NCBI RefSeq assembly: GCF_020687045.1
Contig: NZ_JAJEPW010000095.1
Coordinates: forward strand, 1-7,459
Source of the DNA: Vescimonas cirricatena
GTDB lineage: Bacteria > Bacillota > Clostridia > Oscillospirales > Oscillospiraceae
Reading direction: 5' to 3'
DNA length: 7,459 bases
In this document: piece after piece, positions 1 through 5,047 of the stretch
Layout: every line of letters begins with the position of its first letter
Position numbering within the stretch: the first letter of the stretch is position 1
Translations under genes and position numbers: made by a program
Notes under the pieces: generated by a model
What the model was told of the DNA's origin: nothing
What the model saw: only the letters and a program-made list of their open reading frames with translations
Databases searched by the model: none

Positions 1-45
1 AGATATTGAAACACAGCTTTTTACACAGAAATAGGAGGATATACG

Positions 46-366
46 ATGCTTACCATTACGACCAACAGCTTTGAAAATGACGTCCTGCACGCGGACAAGC
101 CCGTGCTGGTGGATTTCTGGGCCCAGTGGTGCCCCTACTGCCGCCGTATTGCCCCGGCCTTTGACAAGGTGGGCGAGCAGTTCGCAGACACGCTCATCAC
201 CGGCAAGATCAACTACGACGAGGAGCCGCAGCTCATCCAGCGTTTCGGCATCGACACCATCCCCACGCTGCTGCTCTTCAAGAACGGCGAGGTGATCGGC
301 TCCGTCGTCGCCCCCGGCTCCAAGGCGGCCATCGAGGCGTTTATCAAGGAAACGCTGGAGCAGTGA
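46..366 (+). CDS. trxA: Thioredoxin with WCPYC active site
   Basis: A 106-residue single-domain thioredoxin, the normal family length, with no signal peptide, so it should act in the cytosol as a disulfide reductase. Visible features are the buried Asp in VDFWA (residue 23), the redox motif W28-C29-P30-Y31-C32, and the cis-proline in TIP (Pro73) facing the active site. The usual thioredoxin motif is WCGPC. The CPYC form is better known from glutaredoxins and should shift redox potential, although the rest of the chain is plainly thioredoxin. The start is supported by AGGAGG at 33-38, 7 bases upstream. Its stop lies 10 bases before the trxB start, so the two are almost certainly co-transcribed and TrxB is the expected electron donor. 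No promoter could be assigned in the 45 bases before it. Confidence 0.95.
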   Translation: MLTITTNSFENDVLHADKPVLVDFWAQWCPYCRRIAPAFDKVGEQFADTLITGKINYDEEPQLIQRFGIDTIPTLLLFKNGEVIGSVVAPGSKAAIEAFIKETLEQ

Positions 367-376
367 GGACACGATT

Positions 377-1300
377 ATGGAGCAGATCTATGATATGATC
401 GTCATCGGCGGCGGTCCCGCCGGATACACCGCCGCCCTGTACGCCGCCAGAAGCGGGCTTTCTGTACTGGTGTTGGAAAAGCTCTCCGCCGGCGGGCAGA
501 TGGCGCTGACGGAGCAGATCGACAACTACCCTGGCTTTGAAAGCGGCATCGACGGCTTTACGCTGGGCGAAAAGATGCAGCAAAGCGCGGAACGCTTCGG
601 CGCGGTGACGGAGCTGGCGGAGGTGTACAAGGCCAGCCTTTCCAGGAAGATCAAGACGCTGGACACCAGCGAGGGTGTTTTTCAGGGCCGCACGGTGGTC
701 ATCGCCACCGGCGCGACGCCTCGTCCCTTGGGCGTTCCCGGCGAGGAAACGCTCGTTGGCAAGGGCGTTCACTACTGCGCCGCCTGTGACGGCGCGCCCT
801 ATCGGGGCAAGACCGTGACGGTGGTGGGCGGCGGCAATTCCGCCGCGGCGGACGCCCTCGCCCTGTCCCGCATTGCAAAAAAAGTCTACCTCATCCACCG
901 CCGGGACAGCCTGCGGGCTACGAAGGTCTATCATGAACCGCTGTTAAACGCGCCCAACGTGGAATTCTGCTGGAACAGCACCGTTTCCGCACTGCTGCAC
1001 GAAAGCCGCCTGACGGGGCTTCGTTTGAAGACTGTCCTGACGGGTGAGGAACATGACCTTGCCTGTGACGGAGTGTTCGTCAGCGTGGGACGCGCCCCGG
1101 CGACGGAGCTGTTCCGAAGCGAGCTGGCACTGGACAAATCCGGCTACATCATCGCGGACGAATCCACCCGCACGAATCTTCCCGGCGTGTTCGCCGCGGG
1201 GGACGTGCGCACCAAGGCGCTGCGGCAGGTGGTCACCGCCGTATCGGACGGCGCGGTAGCCGTCCACTACGCGGAGGAATATCTGGCGGAGAATCGATAA
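377..1300 (+). CDS. trxB: Thioredoxin reductase (NADPH, FAD flavoprotein)
   Basis: A 307-residue low-molecular-weight thioredoxin reductase, which passes electrons from NADPH through FAD and a redox disulfide to thioredoxin. In order: FAD-binding GGGPAG (residues 11-16), ATGA (110-113), redox centre C134-A-A-C137 followed by DG (family form CATC/CAVC), NADPH-binding GGGNSAAADA (151-160), and the HRRxxxRA signature (174-181) that reads the NADPH 2'-phosphate. FAD-binding GD is at 275-276 within VFAAGDVR. Length and motif order are complete and no frame break is seen. The ribosome binding site GTGAGGA (364-370) overlaps the trxA stop codon, which suggests coupled translation. Its neighbour is its natural substrate. 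NADPH rather than ferredoxin use is inferred from the intact HRR motif. Confidence 0.96.
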   Translation: MEQIYDMIVIGGGPAGYTAALYAARSGLSVLVLEKLSAGGQMALTEQIDNYPGFESGIDGFTLGEKMQQSAERFGAVTELAEVYKASLSRKIKTLDTSEGVFQGRTVVIATGATPRPLGVPGEETLVGKGVHYCAACDGAPYRGKTVTVVGGGNSAAADALALSRIAKKVYLIHRRDSLRATKVYHEPLLNAPNVEFCWNSTVSALLHESRLTGLRLKTVLTGEEHDLACDGVFVSVGRAPATELFRSELALDKSGYIIADESTRTNLPGVFAAGDVRTKALRQVVTAVSDGAVAVHYAEEYLAENR

Positions 1301-1306
1301 AGGAGG
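1299..1306 (+). promoter_or_regulatory. Orphan strong Shine-Dalgarno after trxB
   Basis: AAAGGAGG overlaps the trxB stop codon. No ATG, GTG or TTG follows at a usable distance: the first TTG is 18 bases past the motif, and the first ATG (1385) is followed at once by a stop. It is probably a leftover from a third gene once linked to trxB. The rest of 1301-1409 holds nothing else that could be identified, and no convincing terminator for trxB. Confidence 0.45.
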
Positions 1307-1409
1307 CTGCGAGCGATCCTCTCATTGGCATTTCCTGTCCGTAAGCGATACAATTGCGAGCCTTGCCTCAAAAGAGCGCAGGGTATGTGAGATTAAGGAG
1401 GTCATATAT

Positions 1410-1541
1410 ATGTGGCTGTTTTTAGGAATTTCTGCAATGATTTTTACAGGCTTCAATTTGATTTACTCTTTTAAAAATAAGAATGAAAAGTGGTTTAGAT
1501 TCGGAGCCATTTCTTTCACTGATCGCGGGGCATATCAATAG
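1410..1541 (+). pseudogene. Truncated N-terminal fragment of a small membrane-protein gene
   Basis: An open frame of 43 codons with a good ribosome binding site (AAGGAGG 1395-1401, 8 bases before the ATG). The product opens MWLFLGISAMIFTGFNLIYS, a clear membrane helix, followed by a lysine/asparagine-rich loop. From about residue 37 the sequence turns into an unrelated tail (DRGAYQ) and stops. From memory, small Firmicute membrane proteins begin in a similar way (MW-L-LG...NL..., then charged loop, then SFTAL) and continue for another 40-60 residues. That would place the break at about base 1520. By hand count, 34 of 110 bases in 1411-1520 are G or C (31%), far below the neighbours, which suggests foreign origin. 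It could still be a real 43-residue membrane peptide. Confidence 0.5.
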
Positions 1542-1596
1542 CGTGTGCAATTTGCCTGAGGCGCTTTTGGCTGATAGCGGAGCACACATTGCCCCT

Positions 1597-2589
1597 TCAC
1601 TTCTGATTCAGAAGCCAGGCTGTCATATCCCCCAAGGTCTCCTCAATCGGGCGCGGCTGATATGCAAAGCGTTCCGACGCAGCAGCATGACTGAATTGCC
1701 CGTTTGAGGCAAGGACGGAAACGGAATACGGGGTGAAGAACAGCGGCTTTCGCTCCCTCAGGCTTCGACGTTCATAGTATGGAGCCGCCAGCCTTGCAAG
1801 CCCCAGCGGCAGGCAGATGGACCGATACTTCAGCTTTGCAGCCTTTCCCACCAGCTGAAGCATCCTGCGAATCGTGACATAGCAGCCGGACAAAATGTAG
1901 CCTTTGCCGGGCTCTCCGCTTTCGGAACAGGCGAGAATACCTCTTGCCACATCCCGCACATCCACAAAGTCATATCCGCCGCAAACGGCAAAGGGCAGCT
2001 TTCCAGAAAGGAAAGATTTCGCCATAGAGGTGAAGCTCCCTCCCTGCAAATCGCCCGGTCCGATGATGCCGGAGGGGAATACAATGCTGGCATTCAACCC
2101 GCGCTCCGCTGCATCGAATACCAGCTCGGTTGCAGCTGCCTTGCTCTTGGCGTAATCTCCGTCCACAAGCCCCGGAGAGAATTCGCAATCCTCCGAAATG
2201 ATGCAGCCCTTTGGCTTTTCCGGTATGGCATGGACGGAGCTGACATAGACCATTTTGCCCACATCATGCTCCATACATTGCCGGAGAACCTTCCATGTCC
2301 CGCCTACATTGACCTGATAGAGCCTCGGACCGGGTCTGGATGCGACGGAGACAATACCAGCACAGTGAATCACACAGGTACGGCTGTCGGCATCCGCGAA
2401 GAAGTCTGACAGTGAGCTTTTATCGCACACATCACCAATGACGGTGCGTACCTCCTTCGGGAGCAAATCGGTATAGGGGTCATCATGCAGCACAAGCGCA
2501 TGCACCTGCGCCTTGCGGCGTACCAGCTCCTCCGCAACAACCCTACCAAGGAAGCCGGTAGCGCCTGTAACAAGATATTTATCAAACAT
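1597..2589 (-). CDS. Extended short-chain dehydrogenase / NAD-dependent epimerase-like oxidoreductase
   Basis: A 330-residue cytosolic Rossmann-fold protein of the extended SDR family, nearest in style to dihydroflavonol-4-reductase-like and nucleoside-diphosphate-sugar epimerase-like members. The N-terminal cofactor loop TGATGFLG (residues 8-15) has the TGxxGxxG form. The acidic GDV at 52-54 follows beta-3. VSS (116-118) supplies the catalytic Ser, and Y146-A-K-S-K150 is the YxxxK pair. FPSGIIGPGD (171-180) is the usual substrate-side loop of the family. Residues ~190-330 are the variable substrate domain, so the substrate cannot be named. The start is supported on the minus strand by AGGAGG (2598-2603), 8 bases from the ATG. 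The gene is divergent from a TetR regulator and shares a control region with it, so repression by that protein is likely. No clear terminator was found below its stop. Confidence 0.88.
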   Translation of the reverse strand: MFDKYLVTGATGFLGRVVAEELVRRKAQVHALVLHDDPYTDLLPKEVRTVIGDVCDKSSLSDFFADADSRTCVIHCAGIVSVASRPGPRLYQVNVGGTWKVLRQCMEHDVGKMVYVSSVHAIPEKPKGCIISEDCEFSPGLVDGDYAKSKAAATELVFDAAERGLNASIVFPSGIIGPGDLQGGSFTSMAKSFLSGKLPFAVCGGYDFVDVRDVARGILACSESGEPGKGYILSGCYVTIRRMLQLVGKAAKLKYRSICLPLGLARLAAPYYERRSLRERKPLFFTPYSVSVLASNGQFSHAAASERFAYQPRPIEETLGDMTAWLLNQK

Positions 2590-2623
2590 TCAAAGAGCCT
2601 CCTCTCAAATAAGTACACAAGTG

Positions 2624-2652
2624 TTGATTATCTTTCACAAGTACAGTATACT
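2624..2652 (+). promoter_or_regulatory. Promoter of the tetR gene
   Basis: On the plus strand, -35 TTGATT (2624-2629), a 17-base spacer and -10 TATACT (2647-2652), with a start expected near 2659. It shares its -10 core with the promoter on the other strand, so RNA polymerase can probably occupy only one of the two at a time. Confidence 0.65.
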
Positions 2653-2654
2653 TG
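2638..2654. promoter_or_regulatory. Inverted-repeat operator over both -10 elements
   Basis: CAAGTA-cagta-TACTTG, with 6-bp perfect arms around a 5-bp centre, covers the -10 hexamers of both divergent promoters. The size and symmetry fit a TetR-family dimer site, so one bound dimer would silence both genes. CACAAGT occurs at 2616-2622 and 2637-2643 and may form part of a second, weaker site. Binding itself is inferred. Confidence 0.55.
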
Positions 2655-2673
2655 AGGGGGAATACAGAAACAA
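2645..2673 (-). promoter_or_regulatory. Promoter of the oxidoreductase gene
   Basis: On the minus strand, -35 TTGTTT (2673-2668), a 17-base spacer and -10 TATACT (2650-2645). Transcription should begin near 2638 and run into the gene starting at 2589. The -10 hexamer lies in the palindrome AGTATACT, which also serves the opposite strand. Confidence 0.65.
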
Positions 2674-2694
2674 TCAGCACTTGCCATACGGCTG

Positions 2695-2735
2695 AAAGAA
2701 AAGCAACATTACCTGTTGAAGTGTTGCTTTTCTTT
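2695..2735 (+). terminator. Terminator-like hairpin in the tetR leader (symmetric, could act both ways)
   Basis: The arms AAAGAAAAGCAACA (2695-2708) and TGTTGCTTTTCTTT (2722-2735) are perfectly complementary. Two more inner pairs, one of them G-T, leave a 9-base loop. The A-tract, stem and U-tract pattern is that of an intrinsic terminator on either strand, and a second run of seven T follows at 2742-2748. It lies downstream of the predicted tetR promoter but before the tetR start codon, so it may attenuate that transcript. No leader-peptide ATG is present between 2659 and the hairpin. Confidence 0.6.
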
Positions 2736-2761
2736 GTAAACTTTTTTTGGAGAGGTTCTAT

Positions 2762-3331
2762 ATGGAGAAGATGGACGCAAGGAAACGCTATACGCAAATG
2801 GTGCTCAAGCAGTCTTTTCTGAAGCTGCTGAAGGAAAAACCTGTAAACAAAATTACGGTGAAGGAGGTTTGTGCCCTGGCACAGCTTAACCGTGCCACCT
2901 TCTATGCCCATTACAGCGATTGCTTTGCCCTGATGGAGAGCATTGAGAACGAACTCATCGATGCATTCGAAAAATCCCTTCGCTATGTCAATTCGTTTGA
3001 TGTGACGGCTCTGATCGAAGCCATCTACGATATGGTCGATCGGAATCAGGCAGCCTGCCGGGTTCTGATTCTGGGGAATACAAGCTCAACAGTCCTCATG
3101 CGGATGATTGCCCTGGCCAAGAAGGACAGCATTGCCTACTGGCGGAAGGAGCTGCCCAATGCCAGTGAGACAGAGCTTGAGATGATGTATACCCATCTGT
3201 CAAACGGTTTGATGCATGTCGTTGTGGAGGGCTATGACAAGTACAGCAAGGAGGAAATGATCCGTTTTGTCAACCGGGTAGTAAAAGCCAGCCTTTTGCT
3301 GTTCCAATCGCCTCAAAGATTTCTTGCTTAA
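2762..3331 (+). CDS. TetR/AcrR-family transcriptional regulator
   Basis: A 189-residue TetR-family repressor. Residues 8-52 form the DNA-binding three-helix domain. KPVNKITVKEVCALAQLNRA (27-46) runs into the helix-turn-helix, ending in the typical TFYAHY (47-51 plus Tyr). The C-terminal ~130 residues are helical, as expected for the dimer/ligand domain of the Firmicute TetR subgroup with this N-terminus; the ligand is unknown. ATG at 2762 is preferred because GGAGAGG (2749-2755) ends 6 bases before it. A TTG at 2747, five codons earlier, would lie inside that ribosome binding site's neighbourhood without one of its own. It is divergent from the SDR oxidoreductase gene across a shared operator, so autoregulation and control of that gene are the simplest reading. 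Confidence 0.9.
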   Translation: MEKMDARKRYTQMVLKQSFLKLLKEKPVNKITVKEVCALAQLNRATFYAHYSDCFALMESIENELIDAFEKSLRYVNSFDVTALIEAIYDMVDRNQAACRVLILGNTSSTVLMRMIALAKKDSIAYWRKELPNASETELEMMYTHLSNGLMHVVVEGYDKYSKEEMIRFVNRVVKASLLLFQSPQRFLA

Positions 3332-3401
3332 AAACGTCCGCCCGTTTCTGCCCTTGAGGCGTGGAGAGGGCTTTCGTTCATTTTCCGGGCTGGTCTCGTT
3401 G

Positions 3402-3429
3402 CACTTTTGTGACACTTTCCCCGCACTTT
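3402..3429 (+). promoter_or_regulatory. Three CACTTT direct repeats at 11-bp period (likely response-regulator box)
   Basis: CACTTT occurs at 3402-3407, 3413-3418 and 3424-3429, each exactly 11 bp apart, so all three lie on one face of the helix. PhoB/OmpR-family regulators bind head-to-tail in this geometry. The array ends just above the expected -35 position (about 3435-3440, GGGAAT, no match to consensus) of a -10 element TATGCT at 3458-3463. This arrangement fits activator-dependent transcription of the secreted-protein gene at 3518. An OmpR-type regulator is encoded 0.9 kb downstream. Confidence 0.55.
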
Positions 3430-3439
3430 CGCGGGGGAA
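3416..3439 (+). terminator. GC-rich hairpin after tetR, weak terminator candidate
   Basis: TTTCCCCGC (3416-3424) pairs with GCGGGGGAA (3431-3439) through nine pairs, one of them G-T, around a 6-base loop. Only three T follow, so termination would be inefficient. It overlaps the third CACTTT repeat, and the overlap may be accidental. A second weak hairpin, AAACG-tccgcc-CGTTT (3332-3347), lies right after the tetR stop. No gene is visible in 3332-3517. Confidence 0.35.
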
Positions 3440-3457
3440 TTTCAATGCAGCTTCTGG

Positions 3458-3486
3458 TATGCTACAGACAAGGTTGAAACTCAACC
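3458..3486 (+). promoter_or_regulatory. -10 element and start-site palindrome of the secreted-protein gene
   Basis: TATGCT (3458-3463) is the best -10 candidate upstream of the gene at 3518, with a start near 3470. Immediately after it, GGTTGA-aac-TCAACC (3472-3486) is a perfect 6-bp inverted repeat that could be an operator or a short leader hairpin. No good -35 is present. Confidence 0.4.
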
Positions 3487-3517
3487 AAAAATACTTCAAA
3501 AAGGAGCGTAACATACC

Positions 3518-4255
3518 ATGAAAAAGAAAACGATTTTGAGCTTTGCACTGGCACTGGCATTGATGGTATCGGCCATCGGCACGGCAACCTCCGCCTTTGC
3601 CGCCACATCCGCACCAATAGAGCCTGTTACTAAAATTGCCACCGAGAATGAGGACGCCATCTGGGAGCAGATCGAGGCGGTGGAAGAGAAGAGCGACGCC
3701 ATCTTCCAGAGAAACGCGGCGCTGTGGGAAAAGCTGGACGAAATCTGCAACGCCCTGCCCGACGACTACGACTTCACAAACTTTGATGAGGCGGCGTTTA
3801 TCCGCAGTACCAACGCCCTGACCGAAGCGGAGAAGGAAACGCTTCTGGCGGACATCGAGGAATTGAACGGCCTTGACACCGAGATGGAGGCACTGTACGC
3901 TCAGCTGCCCGACTGCGACAATATGCCGCTTTACGAGAAGGCGCTGGAAAAGGCCGACCCCAAGGTACTGGATGAGATTGACACCCTGGAGCAGGAGTAT
4001 GACCGCCTCTGCGAGAAGAACGCCGATCTGTGGGACAAGGTAGATGAAGCGTACTTCAATCTGCCGGATGACTATGACTTCGACAACTATGATGAGGCCA
4101 CCTTTATCCGCAGCCTGAGCTTCCTGTCCGACGCGGAAAAGGACGAGCTGATCGCCGACTATAACCGTCTGGTAGAGCTTGATAACCAGCTGTGCAAGCT
4201 GTACGATACCATTTGGGGCGGTACCGGCTGTGAAAGCGGCATCTGCCCCCTTTGA
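3518..4255 (+). CDS. Secreted acidic tandem-repeat protein of unknown function
   Basis: A 245-residue exported protein that I do not recognise. Residues 1-28 are a classic signal peptide (MKKKT, hydrophobic core, AFA before Ala29). The mature part holds two copies of an ~82-residue helical, very acidic unit (49-130 and 151-232). They align without gaps at an offset of 102 residues with 37 identities. Both copies contain N-A-x-L-W-x-K-x-DE, LPDDYDF-x-N, DEA-x-FIRS and L-x-x-AEK. The last motif recalls the LT..Q element of Spy/CpxP-type envelope chaperones, but only loosely. Cysteines are at 77, 133, 165, 226, 238 and 243, and the chain ends in a short CESGIC tail. There is no lipobox, sortase signal or membrane anchor. 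The ribosome binding site AAGGAG (3501-3506) is 11 bases away. It sits directly before a two-component system, so it may be its target, sensor accessory or both. Confidence 0.85.
   Translation: MKKKTILSFALALALMVSAIGTATSAFAATSAPIEPVTKIATENEDAIWEQIEAVEEKSDAIFQRNAALWEKLDEICNALPDDYDFTNFDEAAFIRSTNALTEAEKETLLADIEELNGLDTEMEALYAQLPDCDNMPLYEKALEKADPKVLDEIDTLEQEYDRLCEKNADLWDKVDEAYFNLPDDYDFDNYDEATFIRSLSFLSDAEKDELIADYNRLVELDNQLCKLYDTIWGGTGCESGICPL
3662..3907 (+). repeat. Internal repeat copy 1 of the secreted protein
   Basis: Encodes residues 49-130. It matches the second copy at 37 of 82 aligned residues with no gap. The most conserved core is LPDDYDF (80-86) through FIRS (94-97). Synonymous positions differ widely, so the duplication is old and both copies have been kept under selection. 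Confidence 0.85.
3968..4213 (+). repeat. Internal repeat copy 2 of the secreted protein
   Basis: Encodes residues 151-232, the partner of copy 1. The acidic stretch DYDFDNYDEATF resembles the first half of a Ca-binding loop (D-x-D-x-D-N), but it lacks the closing Glu at position 12, so metal binding is only a possibility. Confidence 0.85.
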
Positions 4256-4280
4256 CGGCAAAGAGGTTTTCTGATATGAT
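4252..4280 (+). promoter_or_regulatory. Sigma-A-type promoter of the two-component operon
   Basis: TTGACG (4252-4257), a 17-base spacer and TATGAT (4275-4280), each one base from consensus. The -35 overlaps the stop codon (4253-4255) of the secreted-protein gene. A start near 4287 would give the regulator and kinase their own steady transcription, independent of the gene upstream. Confidence 0.75.
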
Positions 4281-4293
4281 TAACTAAATACGA

Positions 4294-4326
4294 CGCCGAT
4301 GCTGCGCCCACGCGCAGCATTTGGCG
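4294..4326 (+). promoter_or_regulatory. GC-rich leader hairpin before the response regulator
   Basis: ATGCTGCGC (4299-4307) pairs perfectly with GCGCAGCAT (4312-4320) around CCAC. The stem extends through CGCC (4294-4297) with GGCG (4323-4326) across a small internal loop. No U-run follows, so it is not a normal terminator. It lies between the predicted start (~4287) and the ribosome binding site AAGGAGG (4335-4341), which it leaves free. It may stabilise the 5' end or act as a processing or pause site. Confidence 0.55.
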
Positions 4327-4345
4327 CTGCTTCCAAGGAGGACGC

Positions 4346-5047
4346 ATGGGACATTCCATCTATTTGGCGGACGATGAAAAGAGCATACGGGAGCTGCTCC
4401 ATAGTTTTTTGGCAAGCGACGGCTATACTGTGCGCTCCTTTGAAAGCGGTGACGCGCTGCTGGAGGCGTTTCGTCAGGACCCTGCGGAGCTGGTAATACT
4501 GGATATCATGATGCCCGGCACGGACGGACTTACCGTGTGCCGGGAGCTTCGCGCTGTTTCCGATATTCCCATCATCCTGCTTACGGCCAAAGACAGCGAG
4601 CTGGACTACGTCATGGGCATCAGTCAGGGCAGCGACGATTATCTCACCAAGCCCTTTCGCCCGACCATTCTTCTGATGAAGGTGAAGGCGCTGCTGCGCC
4701 GTGTGGAGATGGACCGAGGAAAAACGGCGGCGGCGGAGGACGAGCTTCATTACGGGGATATCCGCTATTCCGCCACGGAAAACGCCATCTTTTATGGGAC
4801 TGCGCCAGTGTCGCTCACCCAGACCGAGCTGCGACTGCTCAGCTATATGATGAAGCAGCCGGAAAAGGCATATTCCCGCGAGGAGCTGCTCAGCGCGGTG
4901 TGGGGCTTTGACTCGGAGGTGGAGACCCGCGTAACCGATGAAACGCTGCGCCGTATCCGAAAAAAGCTGCTGCAAGCGGGCAGCACCGTCAGCGTAAGCA
5001 CCATATGGGGCTTTGGCTATAAGCTGAAAGGAGCGGAGCGCACATGA
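4346..5047 (+). CDS. OmpR/PhoB-family response regulator
   Basis: A 233-residue two-domain DNA-binding regulator, the standard family length. The receiver domain (residues ~1-120) shows the acidic pair D9-D10, the phosphoacceptor D53 in LVILDIMMPGTDG, T80 in ILLTA and K102 in TKPF, so it should be phosphorylated normally. The winged-helix output domain (~133-230) has the typical LTQTELRLLSYM, REELLSAVWG, RVTDETLRRIRKKL and wing IWGFGYKL. ATG at 4346 follows AAGGAGG by 4 bases. Its last codons overlap the kinase start by 4 bases (ATGA), implying coupled translation. Proteins of this class bind direct repeats at an 11-bp period, which are seen upstream of the secreted-protein gene. Which VanR/BaeR/KdpE-like subgroup it belongs to cannot be told from sequence alone. 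Confidence 0.94.
   Translation: MGHSIYLADDEKSIRELLHSFLASDGYTVRSFESGDALLEAFRQDPAELVILDIMMPGTDGLTVCRELRAVSDIPIILLTAKDSELDYVMGISQGSDDYLTKPFRPTILLMKVKALLRRVEMDRGKTAAAEDELHYGDIRYSATENAIFYGTAPVSLTQTELRLLSYMMKQPEKAYSREELLSAVWGFDSEVETRVTDETLRRIRKKLLQAGSTVSVSTIWGFGYKLKGAERT

Noticed and set aside
344..934. Minus-strand open frame (196 codons) opposite trxB
   Set aside because: A by-product of GC-rich codons in trxB. Its translation shows no recognisable motif, and trxB is unmistakable.
1483..1707. Plus-strand open frame over the end of the oxidoreductase gene
   Set aside because: It has no ribosome binding site, overlaps a well-supported gene on the other strand, and has no recognisable protein features.
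1361..1714. 12-bp inverted repeat CCTTGCCTCAAA (1361-1372) / TTTGAGGCAAGG (1703-1714) as possible mobile-element ends
   Set aside because: About one or two 12-bp inverted pairs are expected by chance in a window this long. One arm is inside coding sequence, and no transposase or target duplication is present.
2747..2761. TTG start five codons upstream for the TetR gene
   Set aside because: The GGAGAGG ribosome binding site lies at 2749-2755, inside this extension and correctly placed for the ATG at 2762.
3324..3521. Plus-strand open frame filling the gap before the secreted-protein gene
   Set aside because: It begins with TTG inside the end of tetR without a ribosome binding site and overlaps the next gene's start. 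The region is better explained as control DNA.
4079..4114. EF-hand or dockerin calcium loop in the secreted protein (DYDFDNYDEATF)
   Set aside because: The D-x-D-x-D-N start fits, but position 12 is Phe rather than Glu/Asp, and copy 1 has Thr in place of the third Asp. It is not called as a calcium site.
3200..4261. Long minus-strand open frame (353 codons) opposite the secreted-protein gene
   Set aside because: It runs antisense to a gene with a clear signal peptide, ribosome binding site and internal duplication. Its own translation is low-complexity and valine/leucine/glutamine-rich, with no ribosome binding site or family signature.
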